From contig JAXLWL010000003.1 in NCBI GenBank assembly GCA_046328505.1, positions 620,001-684,000 on the forward strand: 64,000 nt of DNA. Direction: 5' to 3'. Origin of the DNA: JBDHWG01 sp046328505 (GTDB lineage: Bacteria; Chloroflexota; Anaerolineae; Epilineales; JAHCIE01). The position numbers and the translations under genes are program-made. Shown here one piece after another: positions 15,666 through 25,031 of the stretch; the stretch's first letter is position 1, and the number at the start of each line of letters is the position of its first letter. A model generated the notes under the pieces. The model did no database searches. It had not been told where the DNA came from and was given only the letters and a program-made list of their open reading frames with translations.

Positions 15666-18518
15666 TCAGGGCGCAGGCACGGGGCCGCTGGGGATGGCCA
15701 GCGAGCCAGGCTCGATGATACCAAACGCCGGGTTGACGAAGTACTTCTGACCAGGGATCGTCGCGTAGATCGTCGGGATCACGGCGTCGGTGTTCGTGCC
15801 GTTGATGTCGCTGACGAACTTCAGCTCGTACGCCAGGCACGGGCTCACGTTGTTGAACTCGAAGTAGCCTTCGGTGTTCGTGCGCGTCGCCTGCAGGAAC
15901 GTGCCGCTCTGGTTGGCGGCCGTCGGGGCCAGCCACAGCGCAACGTACTTGCCAGCATTCGGCAGAGTCGGCGTGCCAGGCCAGATCTCGCCACCCGGAT
16001 CACGCTCGCTCGGGTCGTAGCCCGTCACCGGGACTCCACCCGCAGGAAGGTTCGGGTCGATCGGCGGGAGGCCGCTGAGGTTGTTCGTCGGGACATAGAA
16101 GCGCGGGCCGACGGCGGTCGCGCCGCGATCGACGACGGCAGTCTCGTAGCCCTGGATCACGCCAGCCGGCGGAGCCACGTTCACGACGTACGGCAGCACC
16201 GGCACGCCGGCGGCCGCGCCACTCTGGCACGGAACCAGGATGACAGTGTCGATGCCGGGCATGTCAGCCTCGAGGTTGGCCGCCCAGTACATGCTGTAGT
16301 GGCCTTCGAAGTTGAGGGCCAGCGGCGGGAACACGTGCTGGAACTCGCCGATGCGCACGCGGTAGCGGTGGCCGCTGATGATGCCATCCGCGCCAATGCC
16401 GGTGAAGTTCGTGCCGGTCGCGGCCGCGATGTAGTAGGACACTAGGCCGGTCTGCGGGTTCACCTGCGGAACAACGCCACCGAACGGATGGCCAGGCGCG
16501 AAGTAGAAGACGCTTAGCGGGTTCTCTTCGTCCTGAACCAGGATCGGCGCGACCGTGCCATCATCGCCACGAGAGCCGTACGGCGCGCAGACGGTGATCA
16601 GCAGGTCGGTCGGCGCGCAGGAAGTCGGCACGCCAGGGCACTGCGGAATGTAACCCTCGAAGTCGAAGCCCGGCGGGATCGGGAAGCCCTCGCTCGCCGC
16701 GGTCACGTCGCCAGCCGCAGGAGCGCCACCAGGCACCACGCGCTCCACCTTCACCGCAGCCAGACCCACTACGTTGCGCAGCAGGATCGGTATCTGCGGG
16801 TTCTGTGCACCGAACACCGGGATACCGGTGATTACGTCATGCTCCCAGTACACTGCCGAGATCACCGCCGAGCCCACGAACCCAGGCTGGATCCAGTTCC
16901 AGTTCGCCAGGTTGATGTACTCCACCTGCTTCTCGTTCAGCTTCTCGCACACATAGTCCAGCAACCCGTTCTGGTCGTAGACGTACATCACGAAGTCCGT
17001 GAAGCCCGGCTTCGGCACCAGGTTCTGGATTGCCACGTCCGTCACCATGTTGTACGCGTTGCCGCGCTGCATCAGCGACGGGATACCAATCACCGCCACG
17101 CCACCCTGCAGACCACTCGCGTCACCCGCGCCGATCTGCCACACGTACCCCTGATCCTCTGGGAACAGGTTGTACGCCGTCGCCTGCGTCACCTTCGTCG
17201 GGCTGCTGTAGTTCAGCAGCTCCGCCACCGCCGCGATCGGCACTGCGTTCACGGCCGGGTCACCAGGCGACTCCCACGCCTGGCTCTCGACGCGCACCGC
17301 GCCGACATACTGCCCAGGCAGGTTGTTCACCAGCGCCAGCGGGAACTCTGTCTCACCTCGCGGGCAGATCCAGTCCACCAGCGTCGTGATGATGTCGCCG
17401 CTCTGGTCGACGAAGTACACCTTCACCTTCGCCGCCACGATGCTGCTCATGTTCTGAACATGGATCACTGTCGCCCAGCCGTTGGTCTCACGGTAGATCA
17501 GCGGCCCGTAGGCAACCTGCGACCCACCACCACTGCTGAGGCACTGCCCGTTGAACACGTAGCACAGCTCCGCCGCCACGCCCGTGTAGCTCATCAGCAC
17601 ATCCTGGCCGATCTGGTCGACCACGATGCCCAACGGCTGCGACGCGCGGATCCACACGCTGCCCGTGAAGCCGGTGCTCACGCAGCCAGCCACGTTGAAC
17701 TGCGCCGTGTAGCCAGGCGATACCTGCGCCACCGAGCAGATCTGCGCGCGGAGACAGCTGTCACGATCCTTGAACCACAACTCGATGCTCGTGCACTCCG
17801 TGCCGCTGTTCTGGATGTACAGCCAGCTGTTCCAGCCGTTGTAGCCAGAGTACACCACGGGGGCGTAGTACGCGAAACCACCGAACAGCGGGTCGTACGC
17901 GCCTTCCTGCGCCGAACCAACGCCACTGTACGCGTCCGCCATCACGAACGACGGCGTCGCGTTGCCAGGCATCTTCCGCACAACTTCCACCGCGATCGGC
18001 TGCCCGTAGAACGGGTTCCAGTTGAACGGGAACTGTCCCGGCGTCGACGTCACGCTGGGCCAACCCTCAGGCCAGGTCAGCTTGTTGAGGGTGTTCGTCC
18101 AGTCCTCGCAGCGCCAGTACAGGTTGCCCTGCTGCGGGAACGGGTTGTAGCTGATGGCGATCGCGCTCTTCGCGCTCGCCGGTAGCTGCGAGCTTGTCCA
18201 CACCCAGCTCGTCCCAGGCTTCAACAGTCCCGTGCATTCAATCTTGAACGGGTTCTGCGCCTGCGGCTGGCAGAAGCCAGAGTTCTCGGCGAAGAGCAAG
18301 AGTGCAATCTTGGTCCACGTCGAGCCGACGTTCTGGGCCTCGATGGTCCAGTCCACGCCGGTCTTGGTGTTGCCGATGTAGCCGAGCACCGGCAGCTGGA
18401 CATAAGTGCCAGGTGTCGGGCTGGCCTGCGCGCCACTGTCAACAGTAAGCGCGACACCCAACGCGAGGCCCAATGCCAGGGCCAGCGCCAGGACGGCGAT
18501 GACGAGAATTCGTCTCAT
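15666..18518 (-). CDS. large secreted beta-rich surface protein
   Basis: A 950-residue exported protein: signal peptide at about residues 1-32 (RRILVIAVLALALALG, cleavage near AQA). Two related modules at about 218-330 and 337-440 each carry a Y-x-P-x-[VI]-Y-x-x-x-N-G-W start (GYNGWNSWLYIQNSG and ETNGWATVIHVQN). The central region is rich in aromatic, Pro and Gly residues. The last 100 residues (TRTNTEGYFEFNNVSPCLAYELKF) look like a carboxypeptidase-regulatory or SdrD-B-like fold. No sortase motif or membrane anchor is seen at the C-terminus. I infer an extracellular structural or adhesive protein. Confidence 0.75.
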   Translation of the reverse strand: MRRILVIAVLALALALGLALGVALTVDSGAQASPTPGTYVQLPVLGYIGNTKTGVDWTIEAQNVGSTWTKIALLLFAENSGFCQPQAQNPFKIECTGLLKPGTSWVWTSSQLPASAKSAIAISYNPFPQQGNLYWRCEDWTNTLNKLTWPEGWPSVTSTPGQFPFNWNPFYGQPIAVEVVRKMPGNATPSFVMADAYSGVGSAQEGAYDPLFGGFAYYAPVVYSGYNGWNSWLYIQNSGTECTSIELWFKDRDSCLRAQICSVAQVSPGYTAQFNVAGCVSTGFTGSVWIRASQPLGIVVDQIGQDVLMSYTGVAAELCYVFNGQCLSSGGGSQVAYGPLIYRETNGWATVIHVQNMSSIVAAKVKVYFVDQSGDIITTLVDWICPRGETEFPLALVNNLPGQYVGAVRVESQAWESPGDPAVNAVPIAAVAELLNYSSPTKVTQATAYNLFPEDQGYVWQIGAGDASGLQGGVAVIGIPSLMQRGNAYNMVTDVAIQNLVPKPGFTDFVMYVYDQNGLLDYVCEKLNEKQVEYINLANWNWIQPGFVGSAVISAVYWEHDVITGIPVFGAQNPQIPILLRNVVGLAAVKVERVVPGGAPAAGDVTAASEGFPIPPGFDFEGYIPQCPGVPTSCAPTDLLITVCAPYGSRGDDGTVAPILVQDEENPLSVFYFAPGHPFGGVVPQVNPQTGLVSYYIAAATGTNFTGIGADGIISGHRYRVRIGEFQHVFPPLALNFEGHYSMYWAANLEADMPGIDTVILVPCQSGAAAGVPVLPYVVNVAPPAGVIQGYETAVVDRGATAVGPRFYVPTNNLSGLPPIDPNLPAGGVPVTGYDPSERDPGGEIWPGTPTLPNAGKYVALWLAPTAANQSGTFLQATRTNTEGYFEFNNVSPCLAYELKFVSDINGTNTDAVIPTIYATIPGQKYFVNPAFGIIEPGSLAIPSGPVPAP

Positions 18519-18746
18519 TGTGTCTAACCTCCCTGATGATTCTTTGGTGCTGCGATGAACGGTAGGGCGAGCGGCCTCTCAGTTCCGCCCGTCCCGAGTC
18601 GACAGAAGAAATCTTGGGGCAGTACGCACCTCCTTCGTCTGGCGGCATGACTTCACCGCGTTCTCCTAGCATAAAAAACGTTGAGGGGGTACGAAGGATA
18701 CGGCTTCCGGGGAGAAATTCTTAAAATAGCCTAAATTGGGCTTAAT

Positions 18747-20387
18747 CTAGCCGACGCCGAGGATGATTTTAGGCATCGGGCCGCGCATGTCGAGGTAGCT
18801 CGCGTTGTCCTCGGCCTCCCAGCGGCGGTCGTTGTCCAGGATACGCTCGGCCAACCCGGCCTCGTCGCGGGCCGGCGAGATCGCCTGCATCTGGTTCAGC
18901 AGCCCCATGCCGACGAACCAGTCCATCCGCGCCCCACGCCGCAGGCCGGCGACCCAGTCGGGCGGCGCGCTGCCGTCCAGGGCGTCGAGGCTCCGGGTCA
19001 GCGTCGCATAGACGTCATCCAGGGCCGCGCGGCGGCGGCCGAAATCGTCCGCCGTTTGCAGGCGGTCTTTGACGGTGGCATAGATCTCGGAGGTGCGCTC
19101 CAGGTCCTTGGGAAGGCGGGTGTGGTGCGCCAGGTAATCATCGTCCAGGAAATAGGCCGCGAACTTGAGCTGCGGCGACAGCTTGTAGACGCTGAACGCC
19201 GCCGCCCGGGCTTCGGCGGGGAAACGCTGCGCGACGAAGCGGCGCAGGATGCGATCGGGATCTGCATTGGGGTTGCGCGCCAGGGCCTGGAGGGCGTAGA
19301 TGTTGACGAAATTCCCCCAGGGCAGCTCGAAGATCGGGTTGTTCCCCTTGTTCCAGTTGAGGCGCACACCAAAGCGGCGGACGCCCCGATCGGCGGCGGC
19401 GCGCGCGTGGGCGGCCAGGGTATCGCCCAGGTAGGTCGGGAAGTAATTGTGGCCGTCGTACTCGCGCCAGGCATCGAACTCGACGATCTGGCGCGCCGGG
19501 TCGCCCGCGCCGATGAGCCTGTCGTCGAACTTGCCGTTCAGCAGGAAGTCCGAGTTGACGCTCTTGAGGGACACCAACACGTTGTCAGGCAACCCGTCGA
19601 ACATGCGCGCCGGGTCATACGCCTCCAGCGCCGGGAGGAACTGCCAGGCGCGCACCTGCACCTCGCGCGCCCCTACCGTGGCTGCCGTTTCGCGCGCCAG
19701 GCGATTGACGCGATCCAGCGGGCTGAGGTCGCGGCAGTAGTCACACTGGCAGTCGAGAATGGAATACATGGACTCGTCGGCGGTGACCTGGAGGCCCGCG
19801 ATCTCGGGGAACAGGCCGAAGAACTCACCCAACTTACCGCGGTACAGCCGCCACGTGTCCTCGCGGCCGGGGCACACCGGCGAGCCCGCGCTGCCCGCCA
19901 GGCGTCCGCTGAGCAGGCGGTACACCGGTTTGGAAATATCAAACTGGTTGGTGTTGACGTATAGCCGGACGCCCCGCGCCGTGGCGTGGTCTACCGCCTG
20001 GCGCACCACGTCGCGCAGGAACGCCGCCCGGGTACGATCGGATCCGCCCTCGCGGAACACCTGCCCGACGCGGCCCACGCCATCCATGTCGAAATCGTAG
20101 GTGAGAAGGCCCTCGAACGTGTCCCCCATGAACAACACATAGCGAGAGACGCCCAGGGCCGCGGCCTGGTCAAGATTGTGCTTGAGTTGGGCAATCTGCT
20201 TGCGCGTCGCGGCCGTGCCTTCGGAATAGCCACGCAGGTTGTAGTGGTCGATGAACGCGACATCGATCGGCGCCGCGCCGCCATCGCCGGGGAAAGCATT
20301 GGCGGCCAGCGCCGGAGTCGGGAGCAGGAGAGTAGCCCCGGTCAGGAGCGACCATTTGAGAAATTGGCGCCGCGAAATGCCCGTCAT
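18747..20387 (-). CDS. Tat-exported TIM-barrel-like protein (glycosidase-like)
   Basis: A 546-residue protein with a twin-arginine signal, SRRQFLKW, at residues 5-12, a hydrophobic stretch and an ALA cleavage site near 29. The body looks like an alpha/beta barrel: a start strand IDVAFIDHYNLRGY, a middle segment ITADES-like (LQVTADESMYSI) followed by a CQCDYC cysteine cluster, and LVSLKSVNSDF. These resemble the barrel of alpha-glucuronidase/hexosaminidase-like hydrolases, but I cannot identify a sure catalytic pair. Tat export implies folding, perhaps with a metal bound by the cysteines, before secretion. Confidence 0.6.
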   Translation of the reverse strand: MTGISRRQFLKWSLLTGATLLLPTPALAANAFPGDGGAAPIDVAFIDHYNLRGYSEGTAATRKQIAQLKHNLDQAAALGVSRYVLFMGDTFEGLLTYDFDMDGVGRVGQVFREGGSDRTRAAFLRDVVRQAVDHATARGVRLYVNTNQFDISKPVYRLLSGRLAGSAGSPVCPGREDTWRLYRGKLGEFFGLFPEIAGLQVTADESMYSILDCQCDYCRDLSPLDRVNRLARETAATVGAREVQVRAWQFLPALEAYDPARMFDGLPDNVLVSLKSVNSDFLLNGKFDDRLIGAGDPARQIVEFDAWREYDGHNYFPTYLGDTLAAHARAAADRGVRRFGVRLNWNKGNNPIFELPWGNFVNIYALQALARNPNADPDRILRRFVAQRFPAEARAAAFSVYKLSPQLKFAAYFLDDDYLAHHTRLPKDLERTSEIYATVKDRLQTADDFGRRRAALDDVYATLTRSLDALDGSAPPDWVAGLRRGARMDWFVGMGLLNQMQAISPARDEAGLAERILDNDRRWEAEDNASYLDMRGPMPKIILGVG

Positions 20388-20397
20388 CGCACAGAAC

Positions 20398-20781
20398 TTA
20401 CCCTATAGGCGTGCAAATCTCGATCAGAAAGCCATCCTGGTCGCGCACATAGGCGACCGTCTGCCCCCACGGCATCTGGTGCGGTGGGCTGACGGCGAGC
20501 GCCCCGGACTGCACGGCGTGGGTATACGCCGCCTCGACATCGTCGGTCGCGAATGCAATCTCGACCGGGGGCGGCGGCCCGGCCGGGTTGACGTCCCCGA
20601 CCTCGATGGTGAAGTTCTTCCTGGCTTGCTGGATGGCAAAGAACGCCAGGACGGTTCCACCCGTCTCCATCTCGCCGTAGTCCTCGCTCTCGTGGCGCCG
20701 CCGCAAGTCAAACGCAGCTTCGTAGAACTCCAGTGACCGCGCCACGGACGAAACGTAGAGAATAGTATACGCGAATTTCAT
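20398..20781 (-). CDS. VOC family (glyoxalase/bleomycin-resistance-like) protein
   Basis: 127 residues with the paired beta-alpha-beta-beta-beta units of the vicinal-oxygen-chelate fold. It has FAYTILYVSSVARSLEFYEA at the N-terminus, where the first metal ligand position is not His, and TVAYVRDQDGFLIEICTP at the end with the conserved D-x-D-G-x-x-I-E. The final Glu is a usual metal ligand. The substrate cannot be deduced. It ends 10 bases before the start of the Tat-exported protein gene. Confidence 0.85.
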   Translation of the reverse strand: MKFAYTILYVSSVARSLEFYEAAFDLRRRHESEDYGEMETGGTVLAFFAIQQARKNFTIEVGDVNPAGPPPPVEIAFATDDVEAAYTHAVQSGALAVSPPHQMPWGQTVAYVRDQDGFLIEICTPIG

Positions 20782-20820
20782 ACAACGCTCCTATCTTGCA
20801 CGAAACGCACACGACATACC

Positions 20821-20939
20821 GTCATTGCGGGGCGGGCTTGGCCGCCGAAGCAATCTCCCGATGAGTGATAGCAACGCCGCCGCGGCATAGACGGCCTATC
20901 GCGAGGGCGAGAGATTGCGTCGCTGACGCTCGCAATGAC
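20821..20939. repeat. GTCATTGCG...CGCAATGAC palindromic element, copy A
   Basis: Bounded by GTCATTGCG and CGCAATGAC, with internal GAAGCAATCTC and its mirror GAGATTGCG. 119 bases, lying between the VOC and GMC genes. Confidence 0.85.
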
Positions 20940-20965
20940 TCCAGATCAGGGCAAGCCGCGTGCCG

Positions 20966-22294
20966 TCACCGAGCCGTCAGCAGATGGGTGGCGAGACGGC
21001 GGCCCAGGGCGAGGATGGTGAGGACGGTGGGACGGGCCAGGGCTTCGGGGAACACGCTGGCGTCGCAGACATACAGGCCGGGAACCGCCGTTTCCAGATT
21101 CGCGTCGAGCATCTCGCCGACGCGCACTGTCGCGGAGGGATGCGTCCCGCGAATGGGCGTCGTGACCAGGGTGCTGTCGGCGGCCCCGGCGCGGCGCAGA
21201 AGGGCGCGCGCGACGCCCTCGGCATGGGCCAGACGCCGGCGGTCGTCCGGCGTAAGGGGTTTCGCCATGCGCCCGCCCAGCCGCACGTCGCCCATGACAC
21301 TGTCCTTGAGCTTAATCATGACGCCGAGGGTGCGCCCCCAGCGCGGCCAGGCCAGGGCGTATTGCGGCCCCTTGACCGCCATGATGACCGGGTACATCAG
21401 CCACGGGTCGATGAGGGTGCTGAGCATGTAGCCGCGCTCGGCGTCCTCGTAATAATACGTCATCGGCGGCTCGTGGCCCTGCGTCGGCCCATCGGCCACC
21501 CCGTACACCATGAGCGTCGCGTCGATGGCGAACCCGCGTCCGGCGTCCCGCAGGCCCGACTGCTGGAGGATGCCGGGCGTGCCGATACCGCCTGCGGCGA
21601 GGATAACGGTCGGCGCGCGGGCCGTGAACGGAGCGCCGCCAAGCGTCCCCGTCACACCCGCCGCCACCCCGTCCTCGATCAGGACGCGCTCGATGCGCGC
21701 GCCGGTGACAAAAGTCGCGCCCGCCGCGACCGCGTCGTCGATCCACTCCGCCGCGTTCCACTTCGCCCCGCAGCGGCAGCCGAGCATGCAGTGCGCGCCG
21801 CAGTTGAACCGCTTTGCCCGGTCGGGGTCCATGAACTTGGGCGTCGGCTGCCAGTCTTGCCCGAGGCTCGCCGCGGCGTCGGCAATCCGCGTCGAGGCCC
21901 CGCCGCGCAGCTCGGGCGGCAGCGGGCGAATGCCCAGCTCGGCGGCCGTGTCGGCGGCATAGCGGTCCAGGTCGAGGCCGTAGCGTTTGAACCAGGCGGG
22001 CGGGTCCGCCGAGCAGCCACAGTACATGCTGGTCGCGCCGCCGGCCATGAGCGGGCGAATGATGTTGATGCCCTCCCGCGTGTAGACAAACGCAGCGCGG
22101 TCGGTATAGATCATCGCCCCAAGGTACGTCCCGTAGTAGGGCGCGCGGCGGTAGTCCTTGCCGCGCTCGAGGATGAGCACGTGGCGGCCGGCGCGGGCCA
22201 GGTCACGCGCGACGGAGGCGCCGCCGGGACCGGAACCGACGACGATGACGTCGGGACCGGAACGCAACGGGGCCGGCGTCGGCGGTTGGATCAT
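20966..22294 (-). CDS. GMC-family FAD oxidoreductase
   Basis: A 442-residue flavoprotein. A Rossmann FAD motif VIVVGSGPGGASVARDLARA lies at residues 17-36, followed by the acidic end-of-strand ILERG. The C-terminal GMC block is present as IRGTHPSATVRVGEMLD (His in the active-site position) and GLYVCDASVFPEALARPTVL. A cysteine-rich stretch CGAHCMLGCRCG in the middle is unusual and could bind a metal or a second cofactor. The start is the ATG at 22294, which overlaps the stop of the upstream gene as ATGA, so the enzyme is translationally coupled to a Pycsar-TM-like protein. The substrate is an unknown alcohol or sterol-type compound. Confidence 0.85.
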   Translation of the reverse strand: MIQPPTPAPLRSGPDVIVVGSGPGGASVARDLARAGRHVLILERGKDYRRAPYYGTYLGAMIYTDRAAFVYTREGINIIRPLMAGGATSMYCGCSADPPAWFKRYGLDLDRYAADTAAELGIRPLPPELRGGASTRIADAAASLGQDWQPTPKFMDPDRAKRFNCGAHCMLGCRCGAKWNAAEWIDDAVAAGATFVTGARIERVLIEDGVAAGVTGTLGGAPFTARAPTVILAAGGIGTPGILQQSGLRDAGRGFAIDATLMVYGVADGPTQGHEPPMTYYYEDAERGYMLSTLIDPWLMYPVIMAVKGPQYALAWPRWGRTLGVMIKLKDSVMGDVRLGGRMAKPLTPDDRRRLAHAEGVARALLRRAGAADSTLVTTPIRGTHPSATVRVGEMLDANLETAVPGLYVCDASVFPEALARPTVLTILALGRRLATHLLTAR

Positions 22295-22884
22295 TGCGCG
22301 ACCAGCAGAATGAACTGGATCGCCGCCCACAGGGCGATGGCAACGATGAGCAGGTTGAGCGAGACGCGCACCCGCGAGAACTTCTTGTGCGCGATGCCCG
22401 AAAGGGTGTAGACCTCGTCCATCAGGTTATTCTTCATCTCGATGCGCGTTTGCCCCGTGAACGCCTTGACGAAGTCCTGCTTGCTCCAGTGGTGGATGTT
22501 GACGAAGTAGAACGGGTTAGGCGGGGTCATGACGGTCAGCGTCGGGCGAGCGACGCGCAGCGCGCCGTAGACCGAGATGAGCAGGGCGACAATCATGGCG
22601 ATAGACAGCGCCGACACGAGGCGATGCGCGGCGCTCGCCTCGGGCGCCAGGAGGCTGACGAGGATGCTGCGGTCGATCGTGACCGCCAGGGCCAGAAAGA
22701 CGGCGTCAACGGCGACGGCAATCTGGGCTTTGAACTCGGCCAGGCTGATCTGCCCATCGAGGTGGCCGAACATCATTTCGGTCAATGAAACAATCTCATC
22801 GACATCGATGGGCTCATCCATCGCCTTTGGCGTGTCGAGGTGCTCGTGGGAAATCGGGGAAAGGGTGGGCTCCTCAATCGTCAT
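22291..22884 (-). CDS. Pycsar-TM-like (DUF5706) membrane protein
   Basis: A 197-residue protein with two N-terminal helices (about IAVAVDAVFLALAVTI and VSALSIAMIVALLISVYGAL), a cytoplasmic middle region with NPFYFVNIHHWSKQDFVKAF, an EVYTLSGIAHKKFSRVRVSL segment and a final helix. This order and the motifs match the DUF5706/PycTM fold, the membrane effector of cyclic-pyrimidine (Pycsar) defence. No pyrimidine cyclase gene is nearby, and the gene is coupled by ATGA to a GMC oxidoreductase, so a classical Pycsar operon is not present. ATG 22884 with GGAG upstream is preferred to the frame-opening Met at 22959. Confidence 0.75.
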   Translation of the reverse strand: MTIEEPTLSPISHEHLDTPKAMDEPIDVDEIVSLTEMMFGHLDGQISLAEFKAQIAVAVDAVFLALAVTIDRSILVSLLAPEASAAHRLVSALSIAMIVALLISVYGALRVARPTLTVMTPPNPFYFVNIHHWSKQDFVKAFTGQTRIEMKNNLMDEVYTLSGIAHKKFSRVRVSLNLLIVAIALWAAIQFILLVAQ

Positions 22885-23075
22885 TGGTCTCTCCAGAAGC
22901 GGGGTTGACAAGTGTCGTGCTAGATAAGTGAGTGTGGAAATTATAGCATATTTGCGCAAAGGCGACTGACGCGCTGCACACTAAAAACGGGCAGGGCCAC
23001 GTCTGAACGCAGCCCCGCCTGTCCCCCCGCTCTGGCGCTCGCGTGGAGCGCCATATCCCCTTGGCAGCGTCGAAG

Positions 23076-23306
23076 CTACCGGCGCCGGTTGTTGTCGTCG
23101 CGGCGCAACTCGTCCGCGCGCCGATCGACTCGCCGCATGAAATCGTCCACCACCTCGCGGTTGGAGCCATCGCCCGCGCCCAATCGCCGCAATATGTCTG
23201 CAGCGCGCCGCTCCGCATCCTCGGCGTCGCGCTTGTCCATTCGAATGGTATGCTCGAAATCCGTGTGACCCTCGCGCCGCCGCTCCCAAACCCAGCAATC
23301 GAACAT
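23076..23306 (-). CDS. small charged protein of unknown function
   Basis: 76 residues, very rich in Arg, Asp and Glu, with a predicted helix (DKRDAEDAERRAADILRRLG) and a basic tail DELRRDDNNRRR. No family is recognised. It is counted as a gene because ATG 23306 is preceded by an excellent ribosome site (GGGAGGAAGG, 5 bases before the ATG) and it sits alone between two genes. It may be a nucleic-acid or ribosome-associated peptide, but nothing proves it. Confidence 0.6.
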   Translation of the reverse strand: MFDCWVWERRREGHTDFEHTIRMDKRDAEDAERRAADILRRLGAGDGSNREVVDDFMRRVDRRADELRRDDNNRRR

Positions 23307-23518
23307 CTTGTCCTTCCTCCCTGGTGTGGCCCGTGTGGTTCACCGGCGCATTGCAGTGGTTACAAGTACAAGATATAACAGATGGCATGGGTGGCGCATT
23401 ACGTGAATTATGTGAAAAAACGACGCTTTCCCCGCCTGTTTCGCGTCAGGAAAACGTCAGGTTTTCACGTTATGTGCATCATTGTTGCCGCGTGGGTACT
23501 GGAAATATACCTCCTGGG

Positions 23519-24715
23519 CTAATCCAGGGCCTGGCGCAAGGTTTCGACCAGCGCACCCTCGTCAAGCGTGACGGGATTCCCCTTCATGCTGCTAGCGCCC
23601 TGGGCGAGGCGGACCATCTCAGGCAGATCGGCTTCAGTCATGCCGTACTGCCGCAGGCCCGGCACCCGCAGCCGCGCGACCTCCTCGGCCGCCCAGGCAA
23701 TCCCGGCGTCGATGGCATCGTCCGCCGGCCCGGCCACGGCCATGCCGACCTGGGCGTAGCGCCACAACGTATCGCTCGCCGTGCTGGAACCGGCCGGCGC
23801 GTCGGGCGGGAGCGCGCGCAAGGCGGCGACGTTGGCGGCCATCACCGGCGGCAGCAGGCGGGCGCACGCGACGCCGTGAGGCACGGGGAAGTGGCCGCCG
23901 AGAGGCGAGGCGAAACCGTGGACCGCGCCGAGGGCCGCGTTGGCGAGAGCCAGGCCGCTGCACAGACTGGCGAAGCACATGTCCTCCCGCGCCGCCAGGT
24001 CCGCGCCGTCGGACCACGCGCGGGGCAAGGCGCGCGCCCCCCGCCCTAGCGCGCCCATCACAATCGCATCGGTCAGCGGGTTGGCGCGCCGCGAGACATA
24101 GGCTTCGATGAGCTGGGTCAGCGCATCCATGCCGGTGCTGGCGGTTGGGCCAGGCGGCAGGCCGACGGTGAGCAGCGGATCGACGAGGGCGACGCGGGCA
24201 AGGAGCGACGGGCTGCGCACGCTGGCCTTGAACGCCCTGTCCTTGTCGGTGACGACCGCATTCCGTGTGACCTCGCTGCCAGGGCCGGCGGTCGTGGGGA
24301 CGGCGAGAAAGGGCGCGGCGGGCTGCTTGAGCGGTAAGCCTTTGCCCACGACCTCCATATAATCGAGCACCGGCCCGCCGTTGGTCAGAAGCCCGGCGAC
24401 GGCCTTCGCCGTATCGAGGGCGCTGCCGCCGCCCAGCCCGATGACGACATCGGCCCCGGCGCTCCGCGCCCGCTCCGCGGCGGCATCGACGCTGGCGACG
24501 TCCGGCTCACCGCCCACCGGCTGCACCGTCAGGGCAAGGCCGAGGTCACGCGCCTTGGCGGTGAACCCGTCCACCGGCCCGCCGTCTGCCAGCGCGTGCT
24601 GCGCTGCGACGAGGAAGACGCGCCGTCCATGCTCGGCGGCGATGGGCGCGAGCTGGTCGAACACGCCGCGGCCGAAGATGATGCGCTGCGCGGTCGCGAA
24701 CTCAAACGTGGGCAT
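23519..24715 (-). CDS. iron-containing alcohol dehydrogenase
   Basis: A 398-residue Fe-ADH family protein. The dinucleotide site includes GLGGGSALDTAKAVAGLL and PTTAGPGSEVT. The metal-site block is seen as GAVHGFASPLGGHFPVPHG, providing the His ligands. It would interconvert an alcohol and an aldehyde or ketone with NAD(P)H; the substrate is not inferable. GAGGAGG lies 6 bases before ATG 24715. It is monocistronic. Confidence 0.9.
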   Translation of the reverse strand: MPTFEFATAQRIIFGRGVFDQLAPIAAEHGRRVFLVAAQHALADGGPVDGFTAKARDLGLALTVQPVGGEPDVASVDAAAERARSAGADVVIGLGGGSALDTAKAVAGLLTNGGPVLDYMEVVGKGLPLKQPAAPFLAVPTTAGPGSEVTRNAVVTDKDRAFKASVRSPSLLARVALVDPLLTVGLPPGPTASTGMDALTQLIEAYVSRRANPLTDAIVMGALGRGARALPRAWSDGADLAAREDMCFASLCSGLALANAALGAVHGFASPLGGHFPVPHGVACARLLPPVMAANVAALRALPPDAPAGSSTASDTLWRYAQVGMAVAGPADDAIDAGIAWAAEEVARLRVPGLRQYGMTEADLPEMVRLAQGASSMKGNPVTLDEGALVETLRQALD

Positions 24716-24828
24716 AATAGCCCTCCTCTAACAATAAGCCCCGGCTGCCAGGCTGAGCCGAAGGCGAAACATCCTGGTGCTGTTGGGAGGCCCTTCGCTG
24801 TGCTGCTCAGAACACAGTGACCTGCGGT

Positions 24829-24947
24829 GTCATTGCGAGGCGGGCCTTGCCGCCGAAGCAATCTCTCACTAAGCGACTGCCTCGCTATAGCCGATTAGAC
24901 CGTCGACCACAAGGGCGGGAGATTGCTTCGCTAACGCTCGCAATGAC
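24829..24947. repeat. GTCATTGCG...CGCAATGAC palindromic element, copy B
   Basis: Full-length 119-base element in the 316-base gap upstream of the Fe-ADH gene. Just before it (24745-24812) is a degenerate GCTGAGCCGAAGG...CCTTCGCTG palindrome of another family. No gene is seen in the gap. Confidence 0.85.
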
Positions 24948-25031
24948 AGTGCGACAGTGTTCTTTGTGTTAGCGCATGACGCCACACGGCATGGTGATCT
25001 CAGGACGACAGCCTACAAGACCGATACCCTG

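Noticed and set aside
16839..18185. 448-codon plus-strand frame opposite the 950-residue surface protein
   Set aside because: Composition is His/Arg-rich shadow sequence; the minus frame has a signal peptide and internal repeats.
18519..18746. Possible small gene between the surface protein and the Tat-exported protein
   Set aside because: The only frames are low-complexity and overlap the start of the surface protein gene; no ribosome site fits.
20966..22884. A full Pycsar defence operon
   Set aside because: Only a TM-effector-like gene is present; there is no pyrimidine cyclase in the window, and the coupled partner is a GMC oxidoreductase.
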